Positions 10,992 through 21,420 of a DNA stretch of 64,000 bases are shown in pieces. The notes beneath the pieces are model-generated. The model had not been told where the DNA came from, did no database searches, and saw only the letters and a list, made by a program, of their open reading frames with translations. The DNA is from Dendrophyllia cribrosa. Taxonomy: Eukaryota > Cnidaria > Anthozoa > Scleractinia > Dendrophylliidae. A program made the position numbers and the translations under genes. The DNA lies in contig JAJLRJ010000002.1 of assembly GCA_024195265.1 (NCBI GenBank), forward strand, positions 21,226,570 through 21,290,569, read 5' to 3'. Positions within the stretch are counted from its first letter, which is position 1. Each line of letters begins with the position of its first letter.

Positions 10992-11220
10992 CCACCACTC
11001 AATCATTCACTTGTTGTAGAGTGTTATAGGGTTATAAGCATTTTTTAAGCAGGCTCTTCCCGATTGTGAGTGTACTTTTTTCGGCATACTTTGGCTAAAC
11101 GAGCACTTTTTAGCACTTGTTCTCAAAATAGCACTGCTAGCGTATTTCAGCCAATTTGCTTGGTTTTATACTAATTTTAAAGACTTCTGCAAAAAAGCAT
11201 ACTTAAGCTAGCTTGTTTAT

Positions 11221-13202
11221 AACACCCCTCTGTAACAGACCCGGTGGATTCTATATCCTCACCAGGTTTTCGAAAAAACGCCATCAGGCCGGCTAATCTT
11301 TTTACCGGGTCGGCTAATTTTCCACCAGGTTTTTTTTTCCAAATGTCTACCAGGTTTATTCAATAATTAATCTACCGTGATACTATATTAAGTCCTCCCT
11401 CCAAAGGTAAAAAATAATCAGTTATCTAAATCTTAATGACAGATAGCCACCGCCTTAGCAGGCGCGTAGGTGAGGTTTCAGAAGGGGTGTTCATGTTTAT
11501 CTGAAAGGTTTTGTAATGAGGGTGAATGAAGCGAGCGCCGAAGGCGCGAGCTTCTAGGGGGGACTGTGGGCATGCCCCCTCAGAAAGTTTTTGAAATCTA
11601 GAGGCTCGGAAATGCTATTTTCAGCATTCTCTACGAGATATTTGGTCAAAAAAATCAAATCTCGATCAAGTGTAAAATTACATGTATTTTTAGTGCTTAC
11701 AGATAGATTTTGTTAGCTTGATGCATATAATACTTGATACACATATCCTGGCCTAACTTAACTTAACCGGCCCGGTTACGCCGTCCTTGTACTGAAAGTA
11801 GCCTTAAGGTCGGGACACACGAGGGGACTAGTCCCTGCGACCAGTCCCTGCGACTAGTCCCGGGGACCAAATCCCTCCGTGTGAACTGCTAATTTTCGGC
11901 AAAAATGTAGTCGCAGGGACTGAATTTTGGTCCCCGCAACTGGTCCCACAAATTCAAACTGGTTTGAATTCGTGGGACCAGTCCCAGGGACTGGTCCCCT
12001 CAAATTTTGCTTGATCCGTTCGTGTGAACAGTTCGTGGGACTGGTCCCTGCGACGAAATGAAAATGAACCAATCGCTGATCAGCATTTTAAGCTCCCATA
12101 ATTCTGTACGTTCTCCGTTTCAAGATGGCGGCTGAGGGACGTGAGAATGCGTGACATTCGGTTTATGTTATGCAAATTTCATCGGATGTTTTAATCTGGA
12201 GAATATTCTAACACTGGTATTGGAGATCTTGATGACATAGTGCAGTCGTTTTTTTTTTCAGGTTCTATGCAGCAATATACAACACCTAAAGAAAAACCTT
12301 TATCGAAATATGGTCGAAATAGGAGATTACGAACACTGTCAACACTCCATAGTGAACATAGTTTGTCCAGTAACGCTCAGAGTTGACTGATACACTTTCA
12401 GCGGTAAATTTGGTTTCTCTGTTGAAAATTGCTCTTTTTCCATCTCCATAAAGCGATATTCTTTTTTAAAAATCGTCATAAATGCTGCTATCTTGTTGTG
12501 AAACAGGTCTCAGCGTGTAAACCCTTCAAGGGACTGGTCCCCGCGACTCGTCCCATCGTGTAATCTCCGACAGGGGACCAGTCCCTGCGACCGGTCCCTG
12601 GGACTGGTCCCCTCGTGTGTGCCGACCTTTAAGGTCAATACACACTGTACACGTATCAGCTACTAAATGATATACTGCTACACTGAACACGTATCAGTAT
12701 CGTTTTCGGATGTGATATTCATAGTCGGTACTACTATCGTCCGAAAAATCAGACAAGGGCGAAGAGCTATCCTTCTCAGAGCTGGTGTCCGCCATCTTTG
12801 TCTCGTTGGTATGTTCAGGAGTTGTGGTGTCATGTGTTTACAATTCGACATCCTATTGGTTAAAAAACGTCAGGGTTTCCCGCCATTTATATTTACGCCG
12901 ATTTTGTTGTGGTATGGGACAGACCCCTTTCCGCTCTGCAGTGTTCTTTTTCACGGCTTTTTCTTTTTTTTTACAACCGGTTTCTGATTCTTTGTTTGTC
13001 GATGTTGCTGTTTTGCCTTTTTCAAACAAACAAACAAATATAAAAGAAATACGCTGGGTATGTAAAAGTCGCACCAGAGAAGCAAAAGAATAGTCGGGTA
13101 AAATCAAAATATTTACCAGGTACCAGGGAGGCTAAATTTTCACTGGTGGGGGAAAAAAGTCCACTGGGTCGGGTTTCACCGGGTCTGTTACAGAGGGGTG
13201 TT
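11221..13202. mobile_element. Non-autonomous DNA transposon, ACACCCCTCTGTAACAG ends
   Basis: About 2 kb bounded by inverted ends AACACCCCTCTGTAACAGAC and its complement, with possible 6-bp flanking direct repeats TTTATA. Subterminal DNA repeats the words ACCAGGT and CCGGGTC. No long ORF is present. It is interrupted by a second element at 11807-12628. It lies in the block that is continuous at 21010-21430 in a paralogous copy (that copy carries a SINE instead). Confidence 0.75.
11807..12628. mobile_element. Nested TTAA-flanked element with GGGACTGGTCCC palindromes
   Basis: The element inside 11221-13202 has ends GGTCGGGACACACGAGGGGA / TCCCCTCGTGTGTGCCGACC next to TTAA on both sides (with one extra T at the right). 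Both termini consist of tandem short palindromes based on GGGACTGGTCCC / TGCGACTAGTCCC. A TTAA target suggests mobilisation by a piggyBac-type enzyme. No transposase is seen. Confidence 0.7.
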
Positions 13203-13752
13203 TTATATATGTGTTTTATATAAATGACTGTTCTCTACACAAACTTAGATTGTTCATTTCGAGAACTGAAAAGCTTCTATTTTAGTTTTTAGATGTCTGC
13301 AAGACTTACTGGAAGTCGTTAGTCCTCAGTCTAGCCCAGGGTCCCAAAGCAGTCCAATCTCTTTAAATTAAGACAATATGGCATCGGCCACGACCTCAGA
13401 GAGACATGAAGCAGTCAGTCGACCAACTGTTGCGCTCACTAGAATCAAATACTTATCAATATATGCACAGAGGACACTCGGATGTAAGGAAAATTGCCGC
13501 AGTAAAAGATAGAATTGGAATATTGAGCATTAAAAAAGCATGAATTTATAAAATAAGCACAATTTGAACATTTTTTTGACAAATAACGATCACTGCTAGG
13601 AATATAAAATACCTTTTTAACAAGCAAAATCTGATGGTGCCTATATTTTAAACCTGAATAATCCGTTCAATTTGATATTAAAGTCACACGCCGAAATTCG
13701 TTTTTTTTTGTTCGCGCTGTTGCTACAAAGAAGAGTTATAATTATATTGGAG
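13203..13752. other. Duplicated non-coding block
   Basis: No gene. 13203-13640 aligns with 21424-21760 (GTGTTTTA..TAAAT, CTTAGATT..TCATTTCGAGAACT, CTCAGTC..GTCCCA..GCAGTCCA), part of the same duplicated unit. Confidence 0.6.
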
Positions 13753-13770
13753 ATAGACAAATTCGGCTAA

Positions 13771-14486
13771 GGGCCGAATCGCACTAGAGCCAGACAAATC
13801 AAAACTTGTTTACTTAGGCCCCGTTTACACGGGTCCGGACAAATTTTTACACGGACAAAAACTTGCACGGTTCCACCTTGCGTTTACACGGGACCGGCGG
13901 AACTGGACGAATTTTTGAACGGCTAAGGCCCCGTTTACACGGGTCCGGACAAATTTTTGCACGGACAAAAACTTGCACGGTTCCACCTTGCGTTTACACG
14001 AGACCAGCGGAACTGGACGAATTTTTGAACGACTAAGTGTGCAAGTCCCGTGTAAACACCACTGCAATCTGTAACAAAATTTGCACGGATCCATGTAAAC
14101 ACCTGGTCTAGGAACAAAATTCGTCCGTGCAAAAATTTGTCCGGACCCGTGTAAACGGGGCCTAAGTGTGCAAGTTTCCGTGTAAACACCACTGCAATCT
14201 GTAACAGAATTTGCACGGATCCATGTAAACATGTGGTCTAGGAACAAAATTCGTCCGTGCAAAAATTTGTCCGGACCCGTGTAAACGGGGCCTTAATGTC
14301 AAAAATCTGTCGTCGCTTGACTTGTCCTAGTGCGATCGCGTTTTTTGAGTCTGCTAAACATTCCACAGGACGGCCAAAACTTCAAAGGTTCCGATGTCCT
14401 GCTCCGAGGCAGGACAAACTTCAGCCAAATCCTGTGGAGTTTGCCCCGGGACATTTGAAATGTCTGGCTCTAGTGCGATTCGGCCC
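13771..14486. mobile_element. Harbinger-type MITE (GGGCCGAATCGCACTAG ends, TAA duplication)
   Basis: Inverted ends GGGCCGAATCGCACTAGAGC / complement are flanked by TAA on both sides. A 3-bp T-A-rich duplication is typical of PIF/Harbinger elements. It contains another MITE at 13817-14292. Confidence 0.75.
13817..14292. mobile_element. Innermost MITE (GGCCCCGTTTACACGGG ends, TTA duplication)
   Basis: Ends GGCCCCGTTTACACGGGTCC / complement are flanked by TTA. The interior holds two direct and two inverted copies of a block of about 110 bp with GTCCGGACAAATTTTT and ACTTGCACGG. Apparent minus-strand ORFs here are repeat translations only. Confidence 0.8.
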
Positions 14487-14490
14487 TAAG

Positions 14491-14638
14491 CATTGTTGTA
14501 CCCAATTCAAACCTTTTGGGATTAGAACTCTTTGTTCGTCATATTTCCATATCAATGAAGAATTGCCATGGAAATTATAAGGAAATATTGTGAACAAAGA
14601 ATCTTATTCCCAGAAGGTTTGAATTGGGTACAACAATG
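14491..14638. mobile_element. Foldback with CATTGTTGTACCCAATTC arms
   Basis: Arms of about 58 bp starting CATTGTTGTACCCAATTC are inverted around a 30-bp centre. It lies between the 14486 end of one MITE and the 14641 end of the outermost element. Confidence 0.8.
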
Positions 14639-14877
14639 CGTTATCCGAATTTGTCTATTGACAAACGACAAGAAGACCCGTCTCTTAAACAAATACGTAT
14701 GTTGAGTTTTTTTTATTCATTGAAGGCGAACTAAACTTAATCTAATCTCGGTCATGCACTGTGGCATTTAAACCAGGATAAAACGAAACTGAGCCATCCC
14801 AACAAGAGTCTGAATTAATGTGCTTAATCGACACTGATACCAGTGTGATACTGATAATTAAAAGTAAAATTCGTTAT

Positions 14878-16252
14878 TTTTTTTTATTATTTTTTTTTTA
14901 TTGGTTTATTACTGACAATACATGGATGTGCTCATTTAGATTAATTACAATTAATAACAGTGAATGGGTCTTAAGCTTAATTACTTACATTTTCACGAGA
15001 CTTTTTTTTAATTAATTAATTTTAAAATTACATCAATGTAAGTAATACAGAAGCAAAGACGACATTTTACAACAGAGGAAATAAATACAACTACTTACAG
15101 TAAAAAACAAAGAAAGTGCGACGGAAAACTGTATGTTAAAGGATAATTTCCCAAGTTCGGTAGAAATTGGGAAGCGATTTCTGTTTAGTTGCGATCACTT
15201 TTAAAATTTGTAGTTTTTCTTGCATTTGCAGAAGGAAGTTTCAGAAGGATAGTATTTCTCCACGTAAGCTAGTGCAAAAAATGCAGTATTTTGCGATTAA
15301 GATAGAGTAATTTAAGACCTGCCGATGCTTTGTTCTCTTAAACCAGCCATAGAGTATATGACTTGCGTTTAACACAATGTTTTCATGTGTTTTAATATGC
15401 CACCAATTTTGAAACAAAATCCAAAAATCGGCAGATAAACTACAGTGTATTATGCTTTTTCCATTATCCTGAAATCACACATTTTTAGACCACCGTGTTT
15501 TTTTTCTCCTATGATTGTACTTCTTTTCACTTTTGCTGGCTTGCCATCCCAGATGAAGTTGAAGGTGAGTTTGTTGATTTCATGGACGTAATGGTCAGGG
15601 ACATTAACACCGACGCGGAGTAAATAAGCTTAGATAGACCGAGTGTTTTTACTATGTTAATTTTTCCGTATAACGTAAGATTTCTTTTTTGCCAGGTGTC
15701 GAGCATTCTTTCTAATGATTGCATTTTCTCGTTAAAATTCCGTGTGTCAGCGCTTATTTGGTTGTAAGAGAAAAAAACGCCAAGTGCATTGATTGGTTCC
15801 TTTGGCCATTTGAAGCCAAAGGGGGTATCTTGTTTTTCTTTCCATTCACCTAACCACATAGCTTCGGTTTTCGAGTTGTTAATTTCTAGTCCTGAACAAG
15901 CACTAAATTCACTTAAAAGGCTATGAAGGTGTGACACGGATTCACAATCCCTGACAAAAACAGTAGTGTCGTCTGCATACTGGCTTATCTTTATTTCGTG
16001 TTTGTTTACTTGGATGCCTTTGATAGTGGGATCTTTCTTTAAAGCTCTAGCAAAGAGTTCTATACCTAAAACAAAAATGACACCAGACAGAGGACAGCCT
16101 TGTCTAACACCTCTTTGTAGGGAGAAGAAAGTGGACGCGTGTCCGTTATTTAAAACACAACTGGAAACATCGTTGTAGAAAGTTTTAATCCAATTTAGAA
16201 TATCAGGGCCGAAATTATAAAGCTTCAACGCCTCAAAAAGATAGTTCCACTC
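14878..16252 (-). mobile_element. 5'-truncated L1/Tx1-like LINE with 52-bp target duplication
   Basis: A minus-strand retrotransposon copy of about 1375 bp. Its 3' tail is the T-rich run at 14878-14902 (poly-A on the minus strand). It is flanked by a direct repeat of 52 bp, 14826-14877 and 16253-16304 (beginning AATCGACACTGATACCAG), as expected from target-primed reverse transcription. The paralogous locus near 8728-8790 has a single copy of this segment. Confidence 0.88.
15487..16252 (-). pseudogene. LINE reverse transcriptase fragment, frameshifted
   Basis: Minus-strand reading frame with the reverse-transcriptase core: RGVRQGCPLSG, the catalytic YADD box (SQYADDTTVF), and LEINNSKTEAMWLG. 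Further on it has TLYGKINIVKTL. Near 15600-15615 the frame shifts; in the other frame it continues as NVPDHYVHEINKL, FNFIWDGKPAKVKR and HGGLKMCDF, the connection region typical of L1/Tx1-clade LINEs. The N-terminal fingers and endonuclease are missing because of 5' truncation. It is a dead copy. Confidence 0.88.
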
Positions 16253-16717
16253 AATCGACACTGATACCAGTGTGATACTGATAATTAAAAGTAAAATTCG
16301 TTATGTTACTACTGATTAGCTTCCGACCAAACGATCCTAAACCAAATTAAAGTCTAACTATTATTAATATATTACTGAGTAAGTGACTTATTACAGCAAG
16401 AGAAAATAACGATTTTCTCTTATTTACTGTTCGCGTATTTTTTTTTTGTTCTTGCCTAATTAATAAGATAAAAACGCTGAGGTGTATTAAAAAGCTACGT
16501 TCCATTTATATGGCAAGGAATTACTTGCTGTGGTGCATACAGTGGGAATGTATTTAGCTGGCAAGGACACAATGTACATCACAAGTCACGTGTTTCAGTT
16601 CAGCTGGAGTTCAAACATGACCATGCATGGCAACGACCCACTTAACAAGCATTGTCAGCATTGTGGTCGTTTCCTTTTATCGGATTTCTTGAAGAAACAA
16701 AGCTTCTCGAGCAAACG

Positions 16718-17623
16718 ATGATAAATAACAGTTCTTTGGAAGACAACATGAGTAACTCCACATCAGACTGTTCCCTTCCAGTGGCGCACGGCGTTGCTCT
16801 AATGATAGCCAATTCTCTCGCAGCAGTGCTGGGCACATTTGGGAACTTCCTTGTTTGCATTGCAGTTCTTTACACAACCCCTCATCTTCGCAGATGCTCC
16901 AATTACCTTCTCGTTAGCTTGGCCATCGCTGATTTGATCGTCACCATGGTGTGCGAGCCATTACTTGTAGCAATGGCGGGTAAGAAGACGTTTGATGGCG
17001 ACTGTGCAGAAAACCTGAGACTCGTCAACATTGCCGCTTCGAACTTCTCGTGTGCTGCGTCAATTATGAACCTTGCAGCAATCAGCGTTGATCGCTTTAT
17101 CGCCGTTATTTTTCCTCTGCGCCATGGCCACATAATGAAGGGTTACGGCTTAAAGGTCATGTTAATAGTTGTCTGGAGTGTAGCGTTGGTATTCGGCTCT
17201 CTTCGCGTGTCCTTTGTGAATGAAACATCTTATATGGTTGTTGCGATTTTTTTTATTAGTTATTTCCTGATCATCGGAGCCTACGTGTCCATCGCGATAG
17301 CGGTAATTTTAAGGAAGAAAAATAAAAGGGAACGCAGTGTTCGACAGCGTTCAACGGCTGTTGTCGATTCCAAATCGGAGCGCCGCTTTGCCTTCACGCT
17401 GGCCATTGTAATCGTTGTGTTCACTGCATTTTGGTTCCCTTTGATCGTTGCAGTCTACGCTGCTGGGAAACCTATTGTGAAAAGGTATGGAACCACGTAC
17501 ATGTGGGTCCTAACACTAGCCTTCTCAAACTCAGCTGTGAATTTCCTTATTTACAGCGCAAGAATCCGTGATTTTAGGGACGCGTTTGTCTTGATATGCC
17601 GCAAGATTCTTCGTTGTGTTTAG
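16718..17623 (+). CDS. Class A GPCR, type-2 paralogue, copy 4
   Basis: Single-exon receptor of 301 aa from the ATG at 16718 (MINNSSLEDN); the frame stays open to an ATG at 16652, which would add 22 residues. Closest to copy 2: PHLRRCSNY, IMNLAAISVDRF, FWFPLIVAVYAAG, KRYGTTYMW. Distinct changes are FDGDC instead of FVGDC at the TM3 start, HIMKGYG in loop 2, and a loop 3 with RKKNKRERSVRQRS. Sequons NNSS, NMSNST lie at the N-terminus. It has DRF, NFLIY and RIRDFRDAF like the others. Downstream DNA matches the copy 2 flank. The upstream block matches that of copy 3 apart from the LINE and MITE insertions. Confidence 0.9.
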   Translation: MINNSSLEDNMSNSTSDCSLPVAHGVALMIANSLAAVLGTFGNFLVCIAVLYTTPHLRRCSNYLLVSLAIADLIVTMVCEPLLVAMAGKKTFDGDCAENLRLVNIAASNFSCAASIMNLAAISVDRFIAVIFPLRHGHIMKGYGLKVMLIVVWSVALVFGSLRVSFVNETSYMVVAIFFISYFLIIGAYVSIAIAVILRKKNKRERSVRQRSTAVVDSKSERRFAFTLAIVIVVFTAFWFPLIVAVYAAGKPIVKRYGTTYMWVLTLAFSNSAVNFLIYSARIRDFRDAFVLICRKILRCV

Positions 17624-18734
17624 TATGATTCACTCCTTTAACTTGTCCACGTTATATAGTGCCTGTGGCTCCAAGTCGCTGTTGCGTGTATCTTAATTGG
17701 CTATCGGCCTGAGACTGTATGCATGCAAAAGCAGGGGTCTTGGATAAAAACAGTGTACAAATATTTACTCTAAATTCTTGGTTTCCACATGACGTCATAA
17801 AAATTCAAAAATCTAAATTTTACATCCTGCAAAGCTGTTTCTAACATGGTTTGCAAATACCAGTGTTACAATCCTTCACAAAAAGTTCCAGGTTTTAACG
17901 ATGTTTTGCTTCCGATTTTCAAAGGTTTTAAATGTGTCACGCAATTCGTCATACTATTTTAGACAAGCCGTGAAAATAAACAAAATTTAGCCAGTTTAAA
18001 GTGATTTTTGCATTATAGATGCTTATAAGCTGATTTAATGCAACTTATAGTGAATCCAATCTTTTGTGATGAGATTTTTTGCGTAATTTTAAAGACTTTA
18101 AAGTTTTGGCCGCCATGTTGGTGCACTGAAGTGGTACACCAAGATGGCCGCTCCATGCATATCTAAAATAAAATAATACTCGTTCGCCTAAAACTCTTAA
18201 ACGAAATGTTCTGGCGCTTCACAATTTGGCCAGGATGTGTAGTTTTAAACTCTCCGGCTACAATTCCAGAAACATTTTGGAATCGAAATCTGTATTTTAA
18301 TGCTTCTAAATTTCGCTGATGACATGATATGACGTAAGTGCAAACTAAGAATAATAACAAAATAACCTTTGGAGACAAAAACGTTCTGAATATTACGTTT
18401 CCTTAAATTAAGATACATTTTTAGTTATATAGACATGTAGTAGAGATAAGTTATATTTTACTATCTTAATGGTTTCTATAAGTAATTTTTCCAAAAATAA
18501 TATTGCGACTCAATCAAACAATAGTGGAATTCTCAAGGAGAAAACTAAGATACAAATTACTGGGTTGACATCGCATTCATTGGCTTGTTGGGGATACGAA
18601 CTTCTATAACTCACAGATGCAAACACAAATCGAGAAATATTCCACCACTTAATTAATATTCACTTGATGTAGAATCGTTGTTAGTGATAAAACAAAAGGG
18701 TTATAAATGCACTTTTTAGTGGCTCTTCCCGATA
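17624..18734. other. 3' flank of copy 4, duplicated again at 20.2-20.9 kb
   Basis: No gene. The order of segments (AGACAAGCCGTG, AAGATGGCCGCTCCATGCAT, TTCTGGCGCTTCACAATTTG, GGTTGACATCGCATTC, GGCTCTTCCCGATA) repeats at 20200-20936, marking a tandem block duplication. Confidence 0.7.
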
Positions 18735-19559
18735 CGGTAAAACCCCGCATAAGAACCTGTATTTTCCAAGTTGGCCTAAAAAGGTTCTTATATAATTGGT
18801 GCTTTCTCACGGGGAAATTAGGCTAAGATTTAGGTTCTTAAACAGGTTCTTATTTTCTTAAGAAAAAAATGTGGTTGTTCCTGGAAGAATATTTTACAGG
18901 CTAATTATTTATAGAAAAAATGAATGTCTAAATGACTTCAATCTTAAAAAACACAAACCTACTGTATTCTTGATTATCTTACCGTTTAGAGTGCATCTAT
19001 ACATATGAAATGACATTGCAAGGGATCTGACTCATTTTCATTGCCTGGTAGAACTTTTTTTATTTCATCAGATTTGAATTCCTTAGTAGTAAATTATAAA
19101 ATAACAACCTTTTCAAATATTAATTTCAGGCTAAAACAGGTTCTTAGAGTGATTTTACTTAGACCGTAAAACAGTATCTAGCAATTAATCAAAATTAGTC
19201 AAAATTAGTAAAAACTAAACAAAAGAAAACAATGAAATTAGTGTCTAATAGTGCCTAGTAGTGCCTACTAGCTTAGTAACTATTTCACGGTTCAAAGAAA
19301 ATCACTCCATGTAAAGGAGGTCTAAATGGACAATCTTAGCCTAACAGGTTCTTAACAATGACAATAACAATTCAAAAACCAGGTTCTTAGAGGGATTTTC
19401 CTTACACCGTGAAACAGTATCTAGACATTAATCAAAATTAGTTAAAACTAAACAAAAGAAAACAATGGAATTAGTGTCAAATAGTGTCTATTAGTGCCCA
19501 CTAGCTTAGTAACTATTTCACGGTTTAAAGAAAATCACTCTATATGCGGGGCTTTACTG
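18735..19559. mobile_element. TA-flanked MITE, second member of the 3178 family
   Basis: 825-bp element with ends CGGTAAAACCCCGCATA / complement of TATGCGGGGCTTTACTG, flanked by TA. The interior carries multiple AAGAACCTG / CAGGTTCTTA words and two copies of a segment around ACCGT(A/G)AAACAGTATCTAG. The paralogous locus at 20929-20940 reads CCCGATACTCTCAAAA, an exact empty site with one TA. Confidence 0.88.
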
Positions 19560-20127
19560 TACTCTCAAAATAGCACTGCTAGCATAATTCAGCCAAATTC
19601 GGTCGGTATTAAACTAAATTTTAAACCCCTTTTGCAAAAGTAATGACGTTTCTCTATGTAAACTTAGATTGCTCATTTCTATAACTTTAAAATTTTAGTT
19701 TTGAGGAAGTCTGGGACTTACCGTGTAGTTGAAGATCAAGCAAGAGGATGTTAGGGGACACGCGTGACAGCCGCGTAGGTTCAAAAAATTATTGTTACTC
19801 ACCAGGTGAGCTAGTAGGCGAGTTGGCGATCTTATCAGTTTTGAACGGCTTCAACCAAAACAAAAACTAAAAGGAGTCGGACCCAGGTAGACCCAGAAAT
19901 TCTAATTTAAGATAAAAGACTAAATTGACAGTATGTCCCACGACTATGAATGAAAACCAAACGTGTAAAGGAATGAGAAGTCTAAGAAAAGGTGTGAAAG
20001 TTCAGTTTACGATAACGTGACAACTTACCCAGTAGGTTAACTTTGAGATCAGCTAAAACAGTCAATAAGCTCGAATGTAACACTTAATTGTAGCCATGAG
20101 GAAGAAGGAATATTTCTCTTTAATTCT
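19560..20127. other. Unassigned non-coding block
   Basis: The first 180 bp match the conserved block at 20937-21010 and 21424-21520. The remainder (19740-20127) has no visible gene or repeat partner in the window. Confidence 0.45.
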
Positions 20128-20163
20128 GCCTTGATATGCCGCAAGATTCTTCGTTGTGTTTAG
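20128..20163 (+). pseudogene. 3' remnant of another GPCR copy
   Basis: Encodes ALICRKILRCV plus stop, identical to the last codons of copies 2 and 3, followed by TATTATTCACTCCTTTA, the usual post-stop flank. Upstream sequence is unrelated, so this is a truncated receptor duplicate of which only 36 coding bases survive. Confidence 0.85.
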
Positions 20164-21018
20164 TATTATTCACTCCTTTACAAGGCAATTCGTCACCGGC
20201 GCTATTTCAGACAAGTCGTGGCAGAAAGTTGAAAGTGATTTTTGCATTATAGATGCTTATAAGTCAATTTAATTTAACTTATAGTGAATCTGATCTATTG
20301 TAATGTGATTTTTTGCGCAACTTTTGAAGTTTTGACCGCCATCCATCTTGCATTGGTGCACTGAAGTGGTACACCAAGATGGCCGCTCCATGCATTTTTA
20401 CTAAAAATATCTGATACACGTTCGCCTATAACTCTTGAATAAAATGTTCTGGCGCTTCACAATTTGGCCAGAATATGTAGTTTTAAACTCTCTACAATTC
20501 CAGAGGCAGTTTGGAGTCGAAATCTGTATTTTAATGCTTCTGAATTTTGCTGTGCAAACCAAGAATAGGAAGAAAATAACCTTTAGACAGAAAAACGTTC
20601 TGAATGTTACGTTTCCTTAAATTAAGATACATTTTTAGTCACATAGACATGTAGTAGAGTTAAGTGATATTTTACTATCTTAATGGTTTCTGTAAGTAAT
20701 TTTCAAAAATAATGTAACTAAATCAGACAATTGTGGAATTCCCAAGGAGAAAACTAAGATAGAAATTACTGGGTTGACATCACAATCATCTGAATCATTA
20801 ACATATTGGGGATACGAACTTCTATAACTCATAGATACAACAACTAAAATCGAGAAATTTGAAATGATGTAGAATCGATGTTAGTGATAAAACAAAAGGG
20901 TTGTAGGCACTTTTTAAGTAGGCTCTTCCCGATACTCTCAAAACAACACTGCTAGCATAGTTCAGCCAATTCGGTCGGTATTAAACTAAGTTTAAAACCC
21001 CTTTTGCAAAAGCATACT
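20164..21018. other. Duplicated receptor 3' flank, no gene
   Basis: Colinear with the flank of copy 4 (see 17624-18734) and more distantly with 10780-11220. It contains the empty site for the MITE at 18735-19559. Confidence 0.65.
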
Positions 21019-21019
21019 T

Positions 21020-21420
21020 TTCAGATTTGCTGTGGATATCGAAGAGAACAACATGTTTAGGGAGCAGGGATGGCACAGTGGTGAGTGCTCTCGCCTCCCA
21101 CCAATGTGGCCCGGATTCGATTCCCGGCCCCGGCGTCATATGTGGGTTGAGTTTGTTGTTGGTTCTCTCCTTGCTCCGAGAGGTTTTTCGCCGGGTACTC
21201 CGATTTTTCCCTCTCCTCAAAGACCAACACTTCCAAATTCCAATTTATAGATCTGGTAAATTGTCCACAATTAGCACTCGCGTGCTAAATACTTTTGATT
21301 TGATTTTTTTTCGAAACAGAGTCGAGTGCGCAGGCAGAGCGTCGTGGATGGCCTGTGCTCCTCATGGGGCTATGGGGCCTAAGGAAGTAAGGAAGGATTC
21401 TTTTAAAAAGCTTGCTTAGA
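21020..21420 (+). mobile_element. tRNA-derived SINE, copy 1
   Basis: The head carries an internal RNA polymerase III promoter: an A-box-like TGGCACAGTGGTGAG at about 21071 and a B box GGATTCGATTCC at 21113. The spacer CTCTCGCCTCCCACCAATGTG resembles a tRNA anticodon arm. The first about 230 bp match the copy at 32525-32760. The tail has TGTCCACAATTAG..GCTAAATACTT, also found alone at 31717-31750. No RNA is likely to be functional beyond the element itself. Confidence 0.85.

Larger units (their letters stand above)
13753..14658. mobile_element. Outermost of a stack of nested MITEs
   Basis: Ends ATAGACAAATTCGGCTAA (13753-13770) and its near-complement (14641-14658) enclose two further complete elements. 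The paralogous site near 8383 reads GGAGATTGACAAACG without any of them, so this whole stack is a later insertion. Confidence 0.7.

Noticed and set aside
13825..14262. 145-codon minus-strand ORF rich in repeats (HGRILFLD..)
   Set aside because: Lies entirely within the inverted and direct copies of the innermost MITE; the peptide repeats mirror DNA repeats.
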